Part shown: positions 41,145 to 49,318 of the stretch, piece by piece
How the letters are laid out: every line of letters begins with the position of its first letter
Numbering within the stretch: the stretch's first letter is position 1
NCBI RefSeq assembly: GCF_003999975.1
Contig: NZ_RJAC01000021.1
Span: forward strand, 62,001 to 126,000
Origin: Actinoplanes solisilvae
Lineage (GTDB): Bacteria; Actinomycetota; Actinomycetes; Mycobacteriales; Micromonosporaceae
Direction: 5' to 3'
DNA: 64,000 bases
Position numbers and translations under genes: made by a program
Notes under the pieces: generated by a model
Told to the model about the DNA's origin: nothing
Seen by the model: only the letters and a program-made list of their open reading frames with translations
Database searches by the model: none

Positions 41145-41821
41145 GCGACGGCCTCGGCGGTCAGGGCCAGCACCTTGCCGTCGCGGACGACGACTTCCCG
41201 GTCCGCGTACGCCGCCACGCGCGCCTCGTGCGTGACGAGCACGACGGTCGTGCCCTCGTCGCGCGCCGAACTCACCAGCAGGTCCATCACGTGCTCGCCC
41301 GTCAAAGAGTCGAGGGCGCCGGTCGGTTCGTCGGCGAACAGCACCCGTGGCCGCGCGACGAGCCCTCGGGCCAGGGCGACCCGCTGCGCCTGCCCGCCGG
41401 AGAGCTCACCGGACGTGCGGCCCTCCAGCCCGTCGAGGCCGAGCCGGGCCAGCCAGACCCTGGCCTCGGCGAGCGCCTTCTGCCGGCGTACGCCCGCCAG
41501 AAGCAGGGGAAGCGCGACGTTCTCCTCGGCCGTCAGCTCGGGGACCAACTGTCCGAACTGGAACACGAAGCCGAAACGGTCGCGGCGCAGGGCACTGCGC
41601 TCGGTCTCGCCCAGCCGGTCGATGCGGCGCCCGTCGAAGTGGATCTCGCCGCTGCCGGGGACGAGGATGCCGGCCAGGCAGTGCAGCAGGGTCGACTTGC
41701 CGGAGCCGCTCGGGCCCATCACGGCGAGGATCTCGTTCTCCCGTACGGAGAGGTCGGCGCCCCGCAGCGCCGGTGTGCTGCCGAACGCGAGATGCACGTC
41801 GCGGGCCTCGAGAACCGTCAT
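41141..41821 (-). CDS. ABC transporter ATPase (MacB/LolD type)
   Basis: A 226-residue ATPase: Walker A GPSGSGKST, Q-loop VFQFGQLVPELTAEENV, signature LSGGQAQRVALARGL, Walker B LFADEPTGALD and VLVTHEARVAAYADREVVVRDGKV. It powers the FtsX permease downstream. Start and stop overlap both neighbours by 4 bp (ATGA), so the three genes are translationally coupled. Probably an export or lipid-extraction system controlled by the PadR regulator. Confidence 0.94.
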   Translation of the reverse strand: MTVLEARDVHLAFGSTPALRGADLSVRENEILAVMGPSGSGKSTLLHCLAGILVPGSGEIHFDGRRIDRLGETERSALRRDRFGFVFQFGQLVPELTAEENVALPLLLAGVRRQKALAEARVWLARLGLDGLEGRTSGELSGGQAQRVALARGLVARPRVLFADEPTGALDSLTGEHVMDLLVSSARDEGTTVVLVTHEARVAAYADREVVVRDGKVLALTAEAVA

Positions 41822-42342
41822 GACCTGACCTCCTGGGCGAGCGCGTCGAGGCGGGCCGCGGTGAGATCGATCCAGCGCAGGTCGGCCTCGATGTGGAACA
41901 GGGCGTGGTCGGCGAGCAGCGAGTCGACGAGGCTGCCGGAGCGCTTGACCGTGGTCAGCTCGCGCATGCGTTGCATGTGGGCGGCGCGCTGGGTGTCGAG
42001 ATAGTGCTCGGCCGGGCGGCCCAGCAGCAGCGACAGGGTCACCTTGGCGAAGAGCACGGTCTGCAGGTGAGGCTCGGGCGCGACCGGCTCGGTCAGCCAG
42101 GTGTCGACCTCGGTCGCCCCGCGATCGGTGATGACGTATCGCTTGCGGTCGGGCCCGGCGCCGGCCTCGAGGTCGCTGATGACCACTTTGCCGTCGCGGG
42201 CGAGCCGGCTCAGCGTCGCGTAGACCTGGCCGAACGAGAGCGGCTTGTCGCGGCCGAAGAGGGAGTCGTAGTCGCGCTTGAGGTCGTAGCCGTGGCGTGG
42301 CTCGCGTTCGAGAAGCCCGAGGAGGGTCAGCGGTACCGTCAT
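41818..42342 (-). CDS. PadR-family regulator
   Basis: A 174-residue PadR regulator. The winged helix-turn-helix is TLLGLLEREPRHGYDLKRDYDSLFGRDKPLSFGQVYATLSRLARDGKV, followed by a C-terminal helical dimerisation part. Its own promoter contains a tandem repeat that overlaps the -10 box, so autorepression and control of the ABC transporter genes are likely. The -10 box TATAGT (42350-42355) ends 7 bases before the ATG, so the mRNA should be leaderless. Confidence 0.92.
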   Translation of the reverse strand: MTVPLTLLGLLEREPRHGYDLKRDYDSLFGRDKPLSFGQVYATLSRLARDGKVVISDLEAGAGPDRKRYVITDRGATEVDTWLTEPVAPEPHLQTVLFAKVTLSLLLGRPAEHYLDTQRAAHMQRMRELTTVKRSGSLVDSLLADHALFHIEADLRWIDLTAARLDALAQEVRS

Positions 42343-42349
42343 GCGGACG

Positions 42350-42377
42350 ACTATACGCTGAGAGTATACGCTGAGAG
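42350..42377 (-). promoter_or_regulatory. padR promoter with tandem operator
   Basis: TATACGCTGAGAG occurs twice in direct tandem (42352-42364 and 42365-42377). On the minus strand this supplies two overlapping -10-like hexamers (TATACT and TATAGT), so a bound repressor would block transcription of the padR-ABC operon. Confidence 0.7.
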
Positions 42378-42382
42378 TAGCC

Positions 42383-43318
42383 CTACTTTTCCGGCATATA
42401 GGTCTGAGTCAGCTCGGCGCCGATACGAGCGAGCTCCCCCCGTACGGCCTCAGGCTCTTCCACAACCGCGGTGCTGCCCCAGCCGGACAGCGTGCGGGCG
42501 ATGTCGAGCGGCGTAGGAGCACCGACCCGCACCCGCACACGGCCGTCCTCCAGCAGCTCGCCGGGGTGGCAGTGCCGGCCGAAATGGTCCCGCAGCACCC
42601 AGACGAAGCGCTCGGGGATGAGAACCGTGGCCCACGTACGCGACCGGCGCTGCTCGATCGCGCCGACGACCTCGTCCCACGCGGTGTCGAGGGTGAAGTC
42701 GTCGGGGCGTACGAAGGTCTGGTCGGTGATCTCCAAAGCGGAGACGCGGTCGACCCGGAACGTGCGGCGGCCCCGCTCGGTGCCGGCGATCAGGTACCAG
42801 ACGTTGTCCTTGTCGATCAGGCCCCAGGGTTCGGCGGCACGGCGTACGCCCTTGTAGCCGAACGTGACGAGGCGCTGGCGGACGACCGCCTCCTGCAGGT
42901 GGCGCACCTCGTCGGGGCGGTCGCGGGTCAGTTCACCCCAGCGGGCCGGGTCGATCAGGGTGGCGGCGGCCGCCTTCTGGGCTTCGGTGCGCAGCGTCTC
43001 GGGCAGGGCGCGCAGAAGCTTGCGCAGGGCCGTCTTGACCTCGTCGGAAGCGGCCGCGGCCGGGCCGGCCAGCAGGAACAGGGCTTGGGCCTCGTCGGCG
43101 TTGAGGCCGCTGAGGTCGGTGCGGGCACCGCCGACGAGCTGCCATCCGCCGTGCCGGCCCGGCTGGGGATAGACGGGGATGCCGCTGCTGGACAGGGCTT
43201 CGAGGTCGCGGCGGGCGGTGGCGACCGAGATCTCCAGCTCGGTGGCCAGCTCGGCGGCGGTGACGCGGCCCCGGGCCTGAAGGAACAGCAGGGCGGCAAC
43301 CAGACGATCGGCTCGCAT
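42383..43318 (-). CDS. WYL-domain transcriptional regulator (YafY type)
   Basis: A 311-residue regulator with N-terminal HTH (ALLFLQARGRVTAAELATELEISVATARRDLEALSSSGIPVYPQPGRHGGWQLVGG), a middle WYL domain (VRRAAEPWGLIDKDNVWYLIAGTERGRRTFRVDRVSALE) and a C-terminal WCX extension. Family members bind DNA or nucleic-acid ligands through the WYL domain. A palindromic operator separates it from the divergent VOC gene, so it probably controls that gene and itself. Confidence 0.92.
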   Translation of the reverse strand: MRADRLVAALLFLQARGRVTAAELATELEISVATARRDLEALSSSGIPVYPQPGRHGGWQLVGGARTDLSGLNADEAQALFLLAGPAAAASDEVKTALRKLLRALPETLRTEAQKAAAATLIDPARWGELTRDRPDEVRHLQEAVVRQRLVTFGYKGVRRAAEPWGLIDKDNVWYLIAGTERGRRTFRVDRVSALEITDQTFVRPDDFTLDTAWDEVVGAIEQRRSRTWATVLIPERFVWVLRDHFGRHCHPGELLEDGRVRVRVGAPTPLDIARTLSGWGSTAVVEEPEAVRGELARIGAELTQTYMPEK

Positions 43319-43340
43319 GTTTTTCGATTCTGCCCGGAAA

Positions 43341-43361
43341 AGTGCTCAGGAGGTGAGCACT
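43341..43361. promoter_or_regulatory. palindromic operator between WYL regulator and VOC gene
   Basis: AGTGCTCA-GGAGG-TGAGCACT: two perfect 8-bp arms with a 5-base spacer, 22 bases upstream of the regulator start and 20 bases upstream of the VOC gene. It is the only strong symmetry in the region. Confidence 0.7.
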
Positions 43362-43381
43362 TATGTGGGCAGGATGAAGCC

Positions 43382-43792
43382 ATGACTACTTCACTTCGCG
43401 GTTTGACCACAGTCACGTTCTTCGCCGACGACATGGAGGCGGCCCGAGCCTGGTACTCGCAGGTGTTCGAGATCGAGCCCTACTTCGACAAGGGCGGGGC
43501 CTACCTCGAGTGGCGGGTCGGCGACTACCAGCACGAATTCGGCGTTCTCGACAGCAAGTACGCACCGCATCCGCTGACCGGGCAGGCGTCGGGGGCGATC
43601 GTCTACTGGGCCGTCGACGACGTCGAGGCGGCGTACGCGCGGCTGCTCTCCCTCGGGGCGAAAGAGCACGACAAGCCGACCGAGCGCGGCACCGGATATG
43701 TGACCGCGTCCGTGCTCGACCCGTTCGGCAACGTTCTCGGGGTCATGTTCAACCAGCACTACCAGGACATCCTGGCCGCCCGGGCGAGCTGA
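43382..43792 (+). CDS. VOC-superfamily (glyoxalase-like) protein
   Basis: A 136-residue protein of the vicinal oxygen chelate superfamily, with the paired beta-alpha-beta-beta-beta units: VTFFADDMEAARAWYSQVFEIEPYF, then IVYWAVDDVEAAYARLLSLGAKE and SVLDPFGNVLGVMFNQHY. Family roles include glyoxalase, dioxygenase and antibiotic binding (bleomycin/fosfomycin resistance); the substrate is unknown. It is likely controlled by the divergent WYL regulator. ATG at 43382. Confidence 0.88.
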   Translation: MTTSLRGLTTVTFFADDMEAARAWYSQVFEIEPYFDKGGAYLEWRVGDYQHEFGVLDSKYAPHPLTGQASGAIVYWAVDDVEAAYARLLSLGAKEHDKPTERGTGYVTASVLDPFGNVLGVMFNQHYQDILAARAS

Positions 43793-43901
43793 AGCGCTCG
43801 ACTCGGGGATACATCAGCAGAGCTTCAGGGGGACTTCAGACCCGCTACCTACGTTGAGCCCAACTTTCGTAGCGCGCCCGTTCGGTGAAACGGAGACCCC
43901 C

Positions 43902-46136
43902 ATGCATCGACCCCCTTCTCGCGGTTTGCGGCTCACGGTGGCCGGAGTGCTGGCCGCCACCGTCGGCGTCACCGTGATCCCCCTGGAGGCCTCGGCCGCC
44001 GTGGGCGTGCCGACCTTCCCCGACAACCTGGTCGTTTTCCCCAACCGGGATTTCATCACTGTCGAGGGCTACCAGGACCACATCGGCGAGACCGCGACCA
44101 TCGAGGTCACCCGGCCCGGAGTCGGCATCGTCGGCTCCGCGGCCGGCGTGGTCGCCGAGGGCGACGTGGCCTTCGAGATCAACCACCCGGGCGGCTACTG
44201 CTGGGGAGCGGGCACGGGCCTGAACGTCACCCCGGACATCCTGCCCGGCGACGTGGCGTCGATCCGGTTCGGCGACGTCCCGGTCGCGCAGACCACGGTG
44301 CAGGACGCGTACGTCAACGCCGACGCCGTGCAGTCGGGCACCACCGTGACCGTGACGGGTCACATCGGGCCGACCGTCAACCGGGCCGACGTCGAACAGC
44401 GCATCGTCGAGCCGGCCCTGACCGACACGGTCGTCACCCGACGCGACGTCCGGGCGCTCCCGGGCCCGCTGACGCCGGCGGCCCGGGGCGGATACCAGTC
44501 GGCGCTGGCGTTCAGCGGTGACACGTTCACGGCGACCTACATCTTCGACGACGCCGAGACGGCGCGGATCGCGGCCAACGCGGGACTGGGGGAGCGGCTG
44601 CTCTCCTGGGAGGAGACCGACGTCGACGGCAACCGGCAAGGACTGACCATCGCCGAGTACGGCGAGCCGGGCGGGCCGGGCATGGGCGGCTGCCCGAACG
44701 GGCCGCTGCAGTCGGGACCGCCGGCACCGACCGGTCTCACCGCGGCGAAGGTCGAGGGAGGCGTCAAACTGAGCTGGACCCCGGCGGCTACGATCCCGGG
44801 TACCCCGGCGATCACCGGCTACCGGGCCACGGCGGTGTCGCGTACGTCGGCCGGCGGTGAGCAGGTCGAGATCGGGCGCCGGATCACCGGGCAGGCAGCG
44901 CGGGGCACGACGATCACGGGGCTGTCGGCGACCGAGGATTACGACATCGAGGTCGTCTCGGTCAGCAGCGTGGGCCTGACGTTCCCGGCCGCGATCGTGC
45001 AGCCGCAGACGGACACCACCCCGCCGACCGTGTCGGCATCGCTGGCCGACGGCAGCTACCCGACGGCCCGGCAGGTGACGCTGACCGCGAACGAGCTGGG
45101 CTCGGAGATCTACTACACGACTGACGGCACCGACCCGGTCCTCGCGGACGTACTGGCGAACTCGGCGCTGCTCTACACGGGGCCGATCAACATCGTGGCG
45201 ACGTCGACGCTGAAGTTCGTGGCCTTCGACCTGGCGGGCAACATCTCGGCCATCGGGCAGCGGTCCTACACGATCACCAACACGCCCACCCCGAACGCGC
45301 CGACCTTCGGCACGTCAGCGGTGGGGCCGGGCCAGGTCACGATGAACTGGACCGCTACCGACCCGTCGATCACCGGGTTCGGCGTTCAGGTCTTCGACGC
45401 GGCGGGCGCCGAGGTCGGCAACCTGCGCGAGACGACCGCCACCACTCTGACGATCACCGGGCTCGCGGGCGACACCGAATACTTCTTCACCGTACGGGCC
45501 CGGAACGTCAACGGGTACGGCGAAGCCTCGACGCGGCTCGGGCCGCTGACGCCGCAAGGAGCGGTCGTGGCGAACGCTGGTCCCGACCGGTTGGCGGTGG
45601 CACGCAACACCATCGTGACGCTCACAGGGGCAGGATCGACGGCGCCGGCCACGTACGCCTGGACGCAGCTGGCCACGGGGACGTCCAACCCGATCGCGGC
45701 CAACGACCCGGACCGGGTCAACCTGACGCTGGCCACCACGCTGAACCCGCGCTTCACGGTGCCGCTCTACCGGGCGCCGATGACCAACAAGGGATACACG
45801 TTCCGGCTGACGGTCACGACGGCGTCGGGCTCCAAGACGGACACCGTGCTCGTCACGCCGTCGGTCGACCGGGTGACTATCACTACGGCTCGCTGGAAGG
45901 CGGGTGACTTCCGGGTCAGCGGCTCGGGATCGTTCCTGGGGGCAACCGTGATCATCCACGCGGGGTCGCCTACCGGGCCCGTGCTCACTACGGCGGCTGT
46001 GGTTGCGGCGGCGGCGCCGGCCATCGGGGAGTACGAGGTGCGGCTGCGTAACGGGGCTGCGCCGGCTGCCAACCCGGGCGTCCTCTACATCGAGTCCAAC
46101 CAGGGTGGGACGTTTGGGCCGTTCACTGTTTCCTGA
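43902..46136 (+). CDS. large secreted fibronectin-type/Ig-like surface protein
   Basis: A 744-residue exported protein. The signal peptide is residues 1-33 (VAGVLAATVGVTVIPLEASA). It continues with a 230-residue unknown domain, then a fibronectin type III module (APTGLTAAKVEGGVKLSWTPA), a chitobiase-C-like beta-sandwich (DGSYPTARQVTLTANELGSEIYYTTDGTDP), a second Fn3 (GFGVQVFDAAGAEVG... FFTVRARNVNGYGEAS) and a PKD-like/Ig-like end (NAGPDRLAVARNTIVTLTGAGS). No catalytic domain is seen; it may bind carbohydrate or protein outside the cell. ATG at 43902 has CGGAG upstream. A strong terminator follows. Confidence 0.8.
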   Translation: MHRPPSRGLRLTVAGVLAATVGVTVIPLEASAAVGVPTFPDNLVVFPNRDFITVEGYQDHIGETATIEVTRPGVGIVGSAAGVVAEGDVAFEINHPGGYCWGAGTGLNVTPDILPGDVASIRFGDVPVAQTTVQDAYVNADAVQSGTTVTVTGHIGPTVNRADVEQRIVEPALTDTVVTRRDVRALPGPLTPAARGGYQSALAFSGDTFTATYIFDDAETARIAANAGLGERLLSWEETDVDGNRQGLTIAEYGEPGGPGMGGCPNGPLQSGPPAPTGLTAAKVEGGVKLSWTPAATIPGTPAITGYRATAVSRTSAGGEQVEIGRRITGQAARGTTITGLSATEDYDIEVVSVSSVGLTFPAAIVQPQTDTTPPTVSASLADGSYPTARQVTLTANELGSEIYYTTDGTDPVLADVLANSALLYTGPINIVATSTLKFVAFDLAGNISAIGQRSYTITNTPTPNAPTFGTSAVGPGQVTMNWTATDPSITGFGVQVFDAAGAEVGNLRETTATTLTITGLAGDTEYFFTVRARNVNGYGEASTRLGPLTPQGAVVANAGPDRLAVARNTIVTLTGAGSTAPATYAWTQLATGTSNPIAANDPDRVNLTLATTLNPRFTVPLYRAPMTNKGYTFRLTVTTASGSKTDTVLVTPSVDRVTITTARWKAGDFRVSGSGSFLGATVIIHAGSPTGPVLTTAAVVAAAAPAIGEYEVRLRNGAAPAANPGVLYIESNQGGTFGPFTVS

Positions 46137-46150
46137 CCCGGCTTAGATTG

Positions 46151-46190
46151 AACCGGGGGCTCGCCGAATTGGCGGGTCCCCGGTTTTGTT
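46151..46190 (+). terminator. rho-independent terminator
   Basis: AACCGGGGGCTCGCC, loop GAATT, then the complementary half ending CCCCGGTTTTGTT. Long stem and T-rich tail, just after the Fn3-protein stop. Confidence 0.88.
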
Positions 46191-46200
46191 GCGGTGGGAC

Positions 46201-46274
46201 GGGGTGGCCGGGGGTGAGCAACCACTGTCTTTGAGGGGCGGCTATGACTGTGGTTGCTCACCCCCGGCCACCCC
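46201..46274. repeat. 25-bp perfect inverted repeat
   Basis: Two perfectly complementary 25-base arms (46201-46225 and 46250-46274) separated by 24 bases, immediately after the terminator. The right arm runs into a repeat shared with the other side of dinB. No gene is present. This could be a second terminator, a mobile palindromic element or a folding RNA. Confidence 0.75.
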
Positions 46275-46464
46275 TTGCGGGGCAGTCAGTTACGGCAGGA
46301 GATGGGTCACCGGGGGCTGGCTGCGGCGGAAACTGGGCGGTCACCTGACGGGGCGTAGGCCCTGCTGCCGCGCGGTGGTCACCAAGGGCTTCAAGTAACT
46401 GCGCGCGGACCGCGGGCGGTGGTCAAGCGAACGAACCGTGCCGGTTGCGGCCTGGCGCTTCGCG
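46268..46464 (+). repeat. two-block intergenic repeat, copy 1 (right of Fn3 gene)
   Basis: Block A (46268-46312: CCACCCCTTGCGGGGCAGTC... to GATGGGTCACCG) and block B (46416-46464: GCGGTGGTCAAGCG... to GCGCTTCGCG) are separated by about 100 bases. Both blocks recur in the same order and orientation beyond dinB at 47571-47678. Confidence 0.8.
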
Positions 46465-46468
46465 CCAC

Positions 46469-47518
46469 TCAGGGGGACTCGTCGGGGGAAAGGTCGGCGC
46501 GTACGCCGAGGAGGCGTACGGGGCGTTTCAGCTCGATCTTTGCCAGCACCTCCAGTGCTGCTTGAGCGATTACGTCCAGGTCGGTGCTTGGGCCGTCGCG
46601 TAGTTTCGTTTCTCGGGTTTGTGTGTAGAAGCTTGAGGAGCGCACTTTTACCGCCACCCGGATCACGCGGCGGCCGGCTGCGACCACCTCTGTGCCTAGC
46701 TGGCGGGCTAGAACGGTCACCTGGTGTTCGATGTCGGCTCGGTCGGTCAGGTCGGTGGCGAACGTAACCTCCTTGCTGCGGGACTTGGCTACCCACGGCT
46801 CGGTGACGATCTCGGTGTCGCCACCGCCGCGGGCGATGATGGAGAGCCACATGGCGGCTCGCGGTGGGAAGCGCTGCAGCAGCGTGTCTGGATCGGCGGC
46901 GGCCAGGTCGGCGATTGTGGGCAGGCCTAGAGCGTCTAATTTGGGGACCGTTTTCGGGCCTACGCCCCACAGGTCGCCTACCGGGCGGGTGCCCATCGCC
47001 GGCATCCACGTCTCGTCGGTCAGGGTGGCGATGCCGGTCGGGTCCTGCTTGGCGAACCTTGCCGCGATCTTTGCCTGGTTCTTGTTGCGGCCGATACCGA
47101 CGGCGCAGGTCAATCCGGTCTGATCGAGGACCGCGGCTTTGAGGTCGGCGGCGAGGCGCTGAGGGTCGTCGATGTCGCCGCCTAGGAACGCCTCGTCCAG
47201 GCCGTGGACCTCCAGCCGTACGGGAAAGGCCCGTAATGTTGCCATGACCTGGGCTGAGGCCTGCTGGTAAGCCGGCATATCGGTGGGCAGGAAGGCCGCT
47301 TCGGGGCATTTGCGAGCGGCCATCCGCATGGGCATCCCGGAACGTACGCCGAACTCGCGGGCCTCCCGGGAGGCGGTCGCGACCACCGTGCGGGGCTGGG
47401 CGGGATCGCCGGACCCGCCCACGATCACGGGGCGGCCGCGCAGCTCGGGGTGGCGTAGCACCTCGACGGACGCGAAGAACTGGTCCAGATCGACATGCAG
47501 CACCCAGCCGTCCGCCAC
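46469..47518 (-). CDS. dinB: DNA polymerase IV (DinB, Y family)
   Basis: A 349-residue translesion polymerase. The palm motif VDLDQFFASVE supplies the first catalytic Asp. VHGLDEAFLGG supplies the Asp-Glu pair, in a variant of the usual SIDEA. Two helix-hairpin-helix regions (GIGRNKNQAKIAARFAKQDP and LWGVGPKTVPKLDALGLPT) and the little-finger domain follow. The C-terminus (VRLLGVRADLSPDESP) lacks a recognisable beta-clamp-binding peptide, which is unlike most DinB proteins. It is flanked on both sides by copies of a two-block intergenic repeat. Confidence 0.93.
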   Translation of the reverse strand: MADGWVLHVDLDQFFASVEVLRHPELRGRPVIVGGSGDPAQPRTVVATASREAREFGVRSGMPMRMAARKCPEAAFLPTDMPAYQQASAQVMATLRAFPVRLEVHGLDEAFLGGDIDDPQRLAADLKAAVLDQTGLTCAVGIGRNKNQAKIAARFAKQDPTGIATLTDETWMPAMGTRPVGDLWGVGPKTVPKLDALGLPTIADLAAADPDTLLQRFPPRAAMWLSIIARGGGDTEIVTEPWVAKSRSKEVTFATDLTDRADIEHQVTVLARQLGTEVVAAGRRVIRVAVKVRSSSFYTQTRETKLRDGPSTDLDVIAQAALEVLAKIELKRPVRLLGVRADLSPDESP

Positions 47519-47570
47519 CCGGCCAGTATCACCCGCCGACCAGGCCCTCGCGGGACTCTCGCATACCGCA

Positions 47571-47678
47571 CCACCCCTTTGCGGGGCAGTCAGTTACGCG
47601 GGGATGGGTCACCGTGCGCGCGGGCCTCGGCGGTGGTTGAGCGGACGAACCGTGCCGGTTGCGGCCGGGCGTTTCGCG
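47571..47678 (+). repeat. two-block intergenic repeat, copy 2 (upstream of dinB)
   Basis: Block A (47571-47614) and block B (47630-47678) match copy 1 with few differences, but only 15 bases separate them. The same orientation on either side of dinB gives direct repeats 1.3 kb apart. Confidence 0.8.
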
Positions 47679-47729
47679 TCCTTCCGGCGGGTCGAAGGCG
47701 CTCGGGGATGCCCTCAGCTGAAGCGCGAC

Positions 47730-47815
47730 GGCCGTGACGGGCGGCAGACGCTGGAGGACGACGGGTGCGGGCATGGATAGCCGGGTGACCACCGGTGGCC
47801 GTGACGGGCGGCAGA
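47730..47815 (+). repeat. pair of 19-bp direct repeats
   Basis: GGCCGTGACGGGCGGCAGA occurs at 47730-47748 and 47797-47815, 67 bases apart, in the non-coding region before the cysteine-rich protein gene. Meaning unknown. Confidence 0.7.
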
Positions 47816-47863
47816 TCGATGCCTCACGTTGGAGGGCGCTGCGGTCAGTGACGGAGGGCTTGG

Positions 47864-48412
47864 GTGGTGCGGCGGAAAATCGCGCGCTCTCCGGCGGTCG
47901 GGTGGTGCAGCCTGGAAGCCGTGGAGCCGGCTGTCGTATGTGTCTGCTGTGGATATCGGACGCTGTCGGGGTCGCCCGGCTCCCATGAGACCTGCGTGGT
48001 GTGCGGGTGGGAAGGCGGCCTGCCCGGCGCCGAGTTCATCGCGGCTGTGCGGGCCATTGCCGGCGCGGCTCCGGCGGCGGATCCGGACAACCTTTCCGGC
48101 ATATCGATCGACTTCGATCACTATCTGTGGCGGTGTCCGTCGATCAGGGAGGTGGCCGTGTCGAGCAGTGCGGATCCAGCACGCCCGCTGACGGCACGCT
48201 GCCTCGCTGAGAGCTCGGCTTCACCGCGCCGGGTGGCGGAAGAGATCACGCAGGCGTGGCAGCGGGATCTTCGCTACGCGTACTGGGAGACGCACTCGGT
48301 TCGGATCACTTCGACATCGGTCGAGCTGCATGCGGCGACGCAGGTCGACAAAGACGGCTACTTCATCACGGCCGTGATCCTCGTCGGGTGGAGCAAACCT
48401 GCCGATACCTGA
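47864..48412 (+). CDS. CPCC-type cysteine-rich protein
   Basis: A protein of up to 182 residues with a zinc-ribbon-like module CVCCGYRTLSGSPGSHETCVVCGWE, matching the CPCC family (two CxxC pairs, 15 residues apart), normally found in small stand-alone proteins. The rest (AEEITQAWQRDLRYAYWETHSVRI) has no family I can name. The start is uncertain: GTG at 47864, or a later in-frame GTG about 21 codons on that places the CPCC module near the N-terminus. CPCC proteins often sit in toxin-immunity or defence contexts, but nothing here supports that. Confidence 0.6.
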   Translation: MVRRKIARSPAVGWCSLEAVEPAVVCVCCGYRTLSGSPGSHETCVVCGWEGGLPGAEFIAAVRAIAGAAPAADPDNLSGISIDFDHYLWRCPSIREVAVSSSADPARPLTARCLAESSASPRRVAEEITQAWQRDLRYAYWETHSVRITSTSVELHAATQVDKDGYFITAVILVGWSKPADT

Positions 48413-48440
48413 CAGGCCCCGGCTTGAGGGACCTACGGGG

Positions 48441-48923
48441 TCAACGGGGGTCCAGGCGCAGGAGGGTTTCCTCGATTTCGGTGGCGCGGGCGTTCGCGTA
48501 GCCGACTTCGGTGCCGGTCACGGTGAAGCCTGCCTTCTGGAGAACGCGCAGGGAGCCCTTGTTGTCGCTGGCGGCTCGGGCGAACAGCGGGCGGTCGAGC
48601 ATGACCTTGTCGAGGAAGAGGGTCAGGGCTTGGGTGGCGATGCCCTGGCCCCAGTACGGGCGGTCGATCCAGTACGTGAGTTCGGTCTCGCCCTCGATGA
48701 TGAAGCTGGCGATGCTGCCGACCAGGCGGCCATCTGCGGTGATCGCTCGCTCGGTCACGTCGGGGCGGGCTCGGATCTTGGCTCGGTGGGCGTCGAAAGC
48801 GGCGCGGTCGTTGGGGTCCTGGGACGTGAAGGCGGCCATGTGGACCGACTCAGGGTCGCGCATCTGGTCGAAGAGCGCGTCCAGGTCGGCGTCTTCGATC
48901 GGGCGTAGTTCCACGACGGTCAT
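48441..48923 (-). CDS. GNAT N-acetyltransferase, RimJ/RimL type
   Basis: A 160-residue acetyltransferase: VELRPIEDADLDALFDQMRDPESVHMAAFTSQDP at the start, DGRLVGSIASFIIEGETELTYWIDRPYWGQGIATQALTLFL with the acetyl-CoA loop (GQGIAT) and ASDNKGSLRVLQKAGFTVTGTEVGY near the end, all standard for this family. The ATG at 48923 has AAGGGA upstream; an earlier frame is unlikely. Confidence 0.88.
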   Translation of the reverse strand: MTVVELRPIEDADLDALFDQMRDPESVHMAAFTSQDPNDRAAFDAHRAKIRARPDVTERAITADGRLVGSIASFIIEGETELTYWIDRPYWGQGIATQALTLFLDKVMLDRPLFARAASDNKGSLRVLQKAGFTVTGTEVGYANARATEIEETLLRLDPR

Positions 48924-49007
48924 GGGGTGGTCCCTTCGCGCGCAAGCAGTCGGCAAATCCCGAGGGGTAGCGTCGAATTCGCGAACCACGGGGAAAGGAA
49001 CACAGTA

Positions 49008-49277
49008 ATGGCTGACGACGCAATTGTCCGTCCCGAGGATGTGCTGCCCGACGGGGCCGAGTTCGGCGTATTCGAGAACGTGCAGGTGCGCAAGGGCACG
49101 ATCGCGGCCTTCATCGCGAACGTACGCGCGCTCGACGGGCTCGAACCGGGCACGAGCAGCTACGACGCGGTGGCTGACCAGCTTCGGGCAGCGGTGCCGG
49201 CGCTGAGAGCGGTGGGTCTCTTCGACATCTTCGAGGTGCGGTCGGCCGAGCTGCGCGAGGTTCTGGGCGTGTCGTAA
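49008..49277 (+). CDS. small hypothetical protein, 89 aa
   Basis: A small acidic protein beginning MADDAIVRPEDVLPDGAEFGVFENVQVRKGTIAAFIANVRALD. It reads like small actinomycete proteins of unknown function. ATG at 49008 with GGAAAGGAA upstream decides the start against a longer open frame. No membrane segment or signal peptide. Confidence 0.65.
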   Translation: MADDAIVRPEDVLPDGAEFGVFENVQVRKGTIAAFIANVRALDGLEPGTSSYDAVADQLRAAVPALRAVGLFDIFEVRSAELREVLGVS

Positions 49278-49305
49278 AGCGATTGCCGCGGCGGCCCGGC
49301 GGGCT

Positions 49306-49311
49306 TAGCGT
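49306..49311 (+). promoter_or_regulatory. probable -10 box, leaderless zinc-ribbon gene
   Basis: TAGCGT ends 7 bases before the GTG at 49319. No ribosome-binding site is visible. Confidence 0.45.
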
Positions 49312-49318
49312 CCGGGGC

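Larger units (their letters stand above)
47519..47863. other. intergenic region upstream of dinB
   Basis: These 345 bases hold copy 2 of the two-block repeat and a pair of 19-bp direct repeats. I see no gene; open frames here have poor codon structure. Confidence 0.5.

Noticed and set aside
46201..46274. Terminal inverted repeats of an insertion sequence
   Set aside because: The arms are only 24 bases apart and no transposase lies nearby, so a hairpin is more likely.
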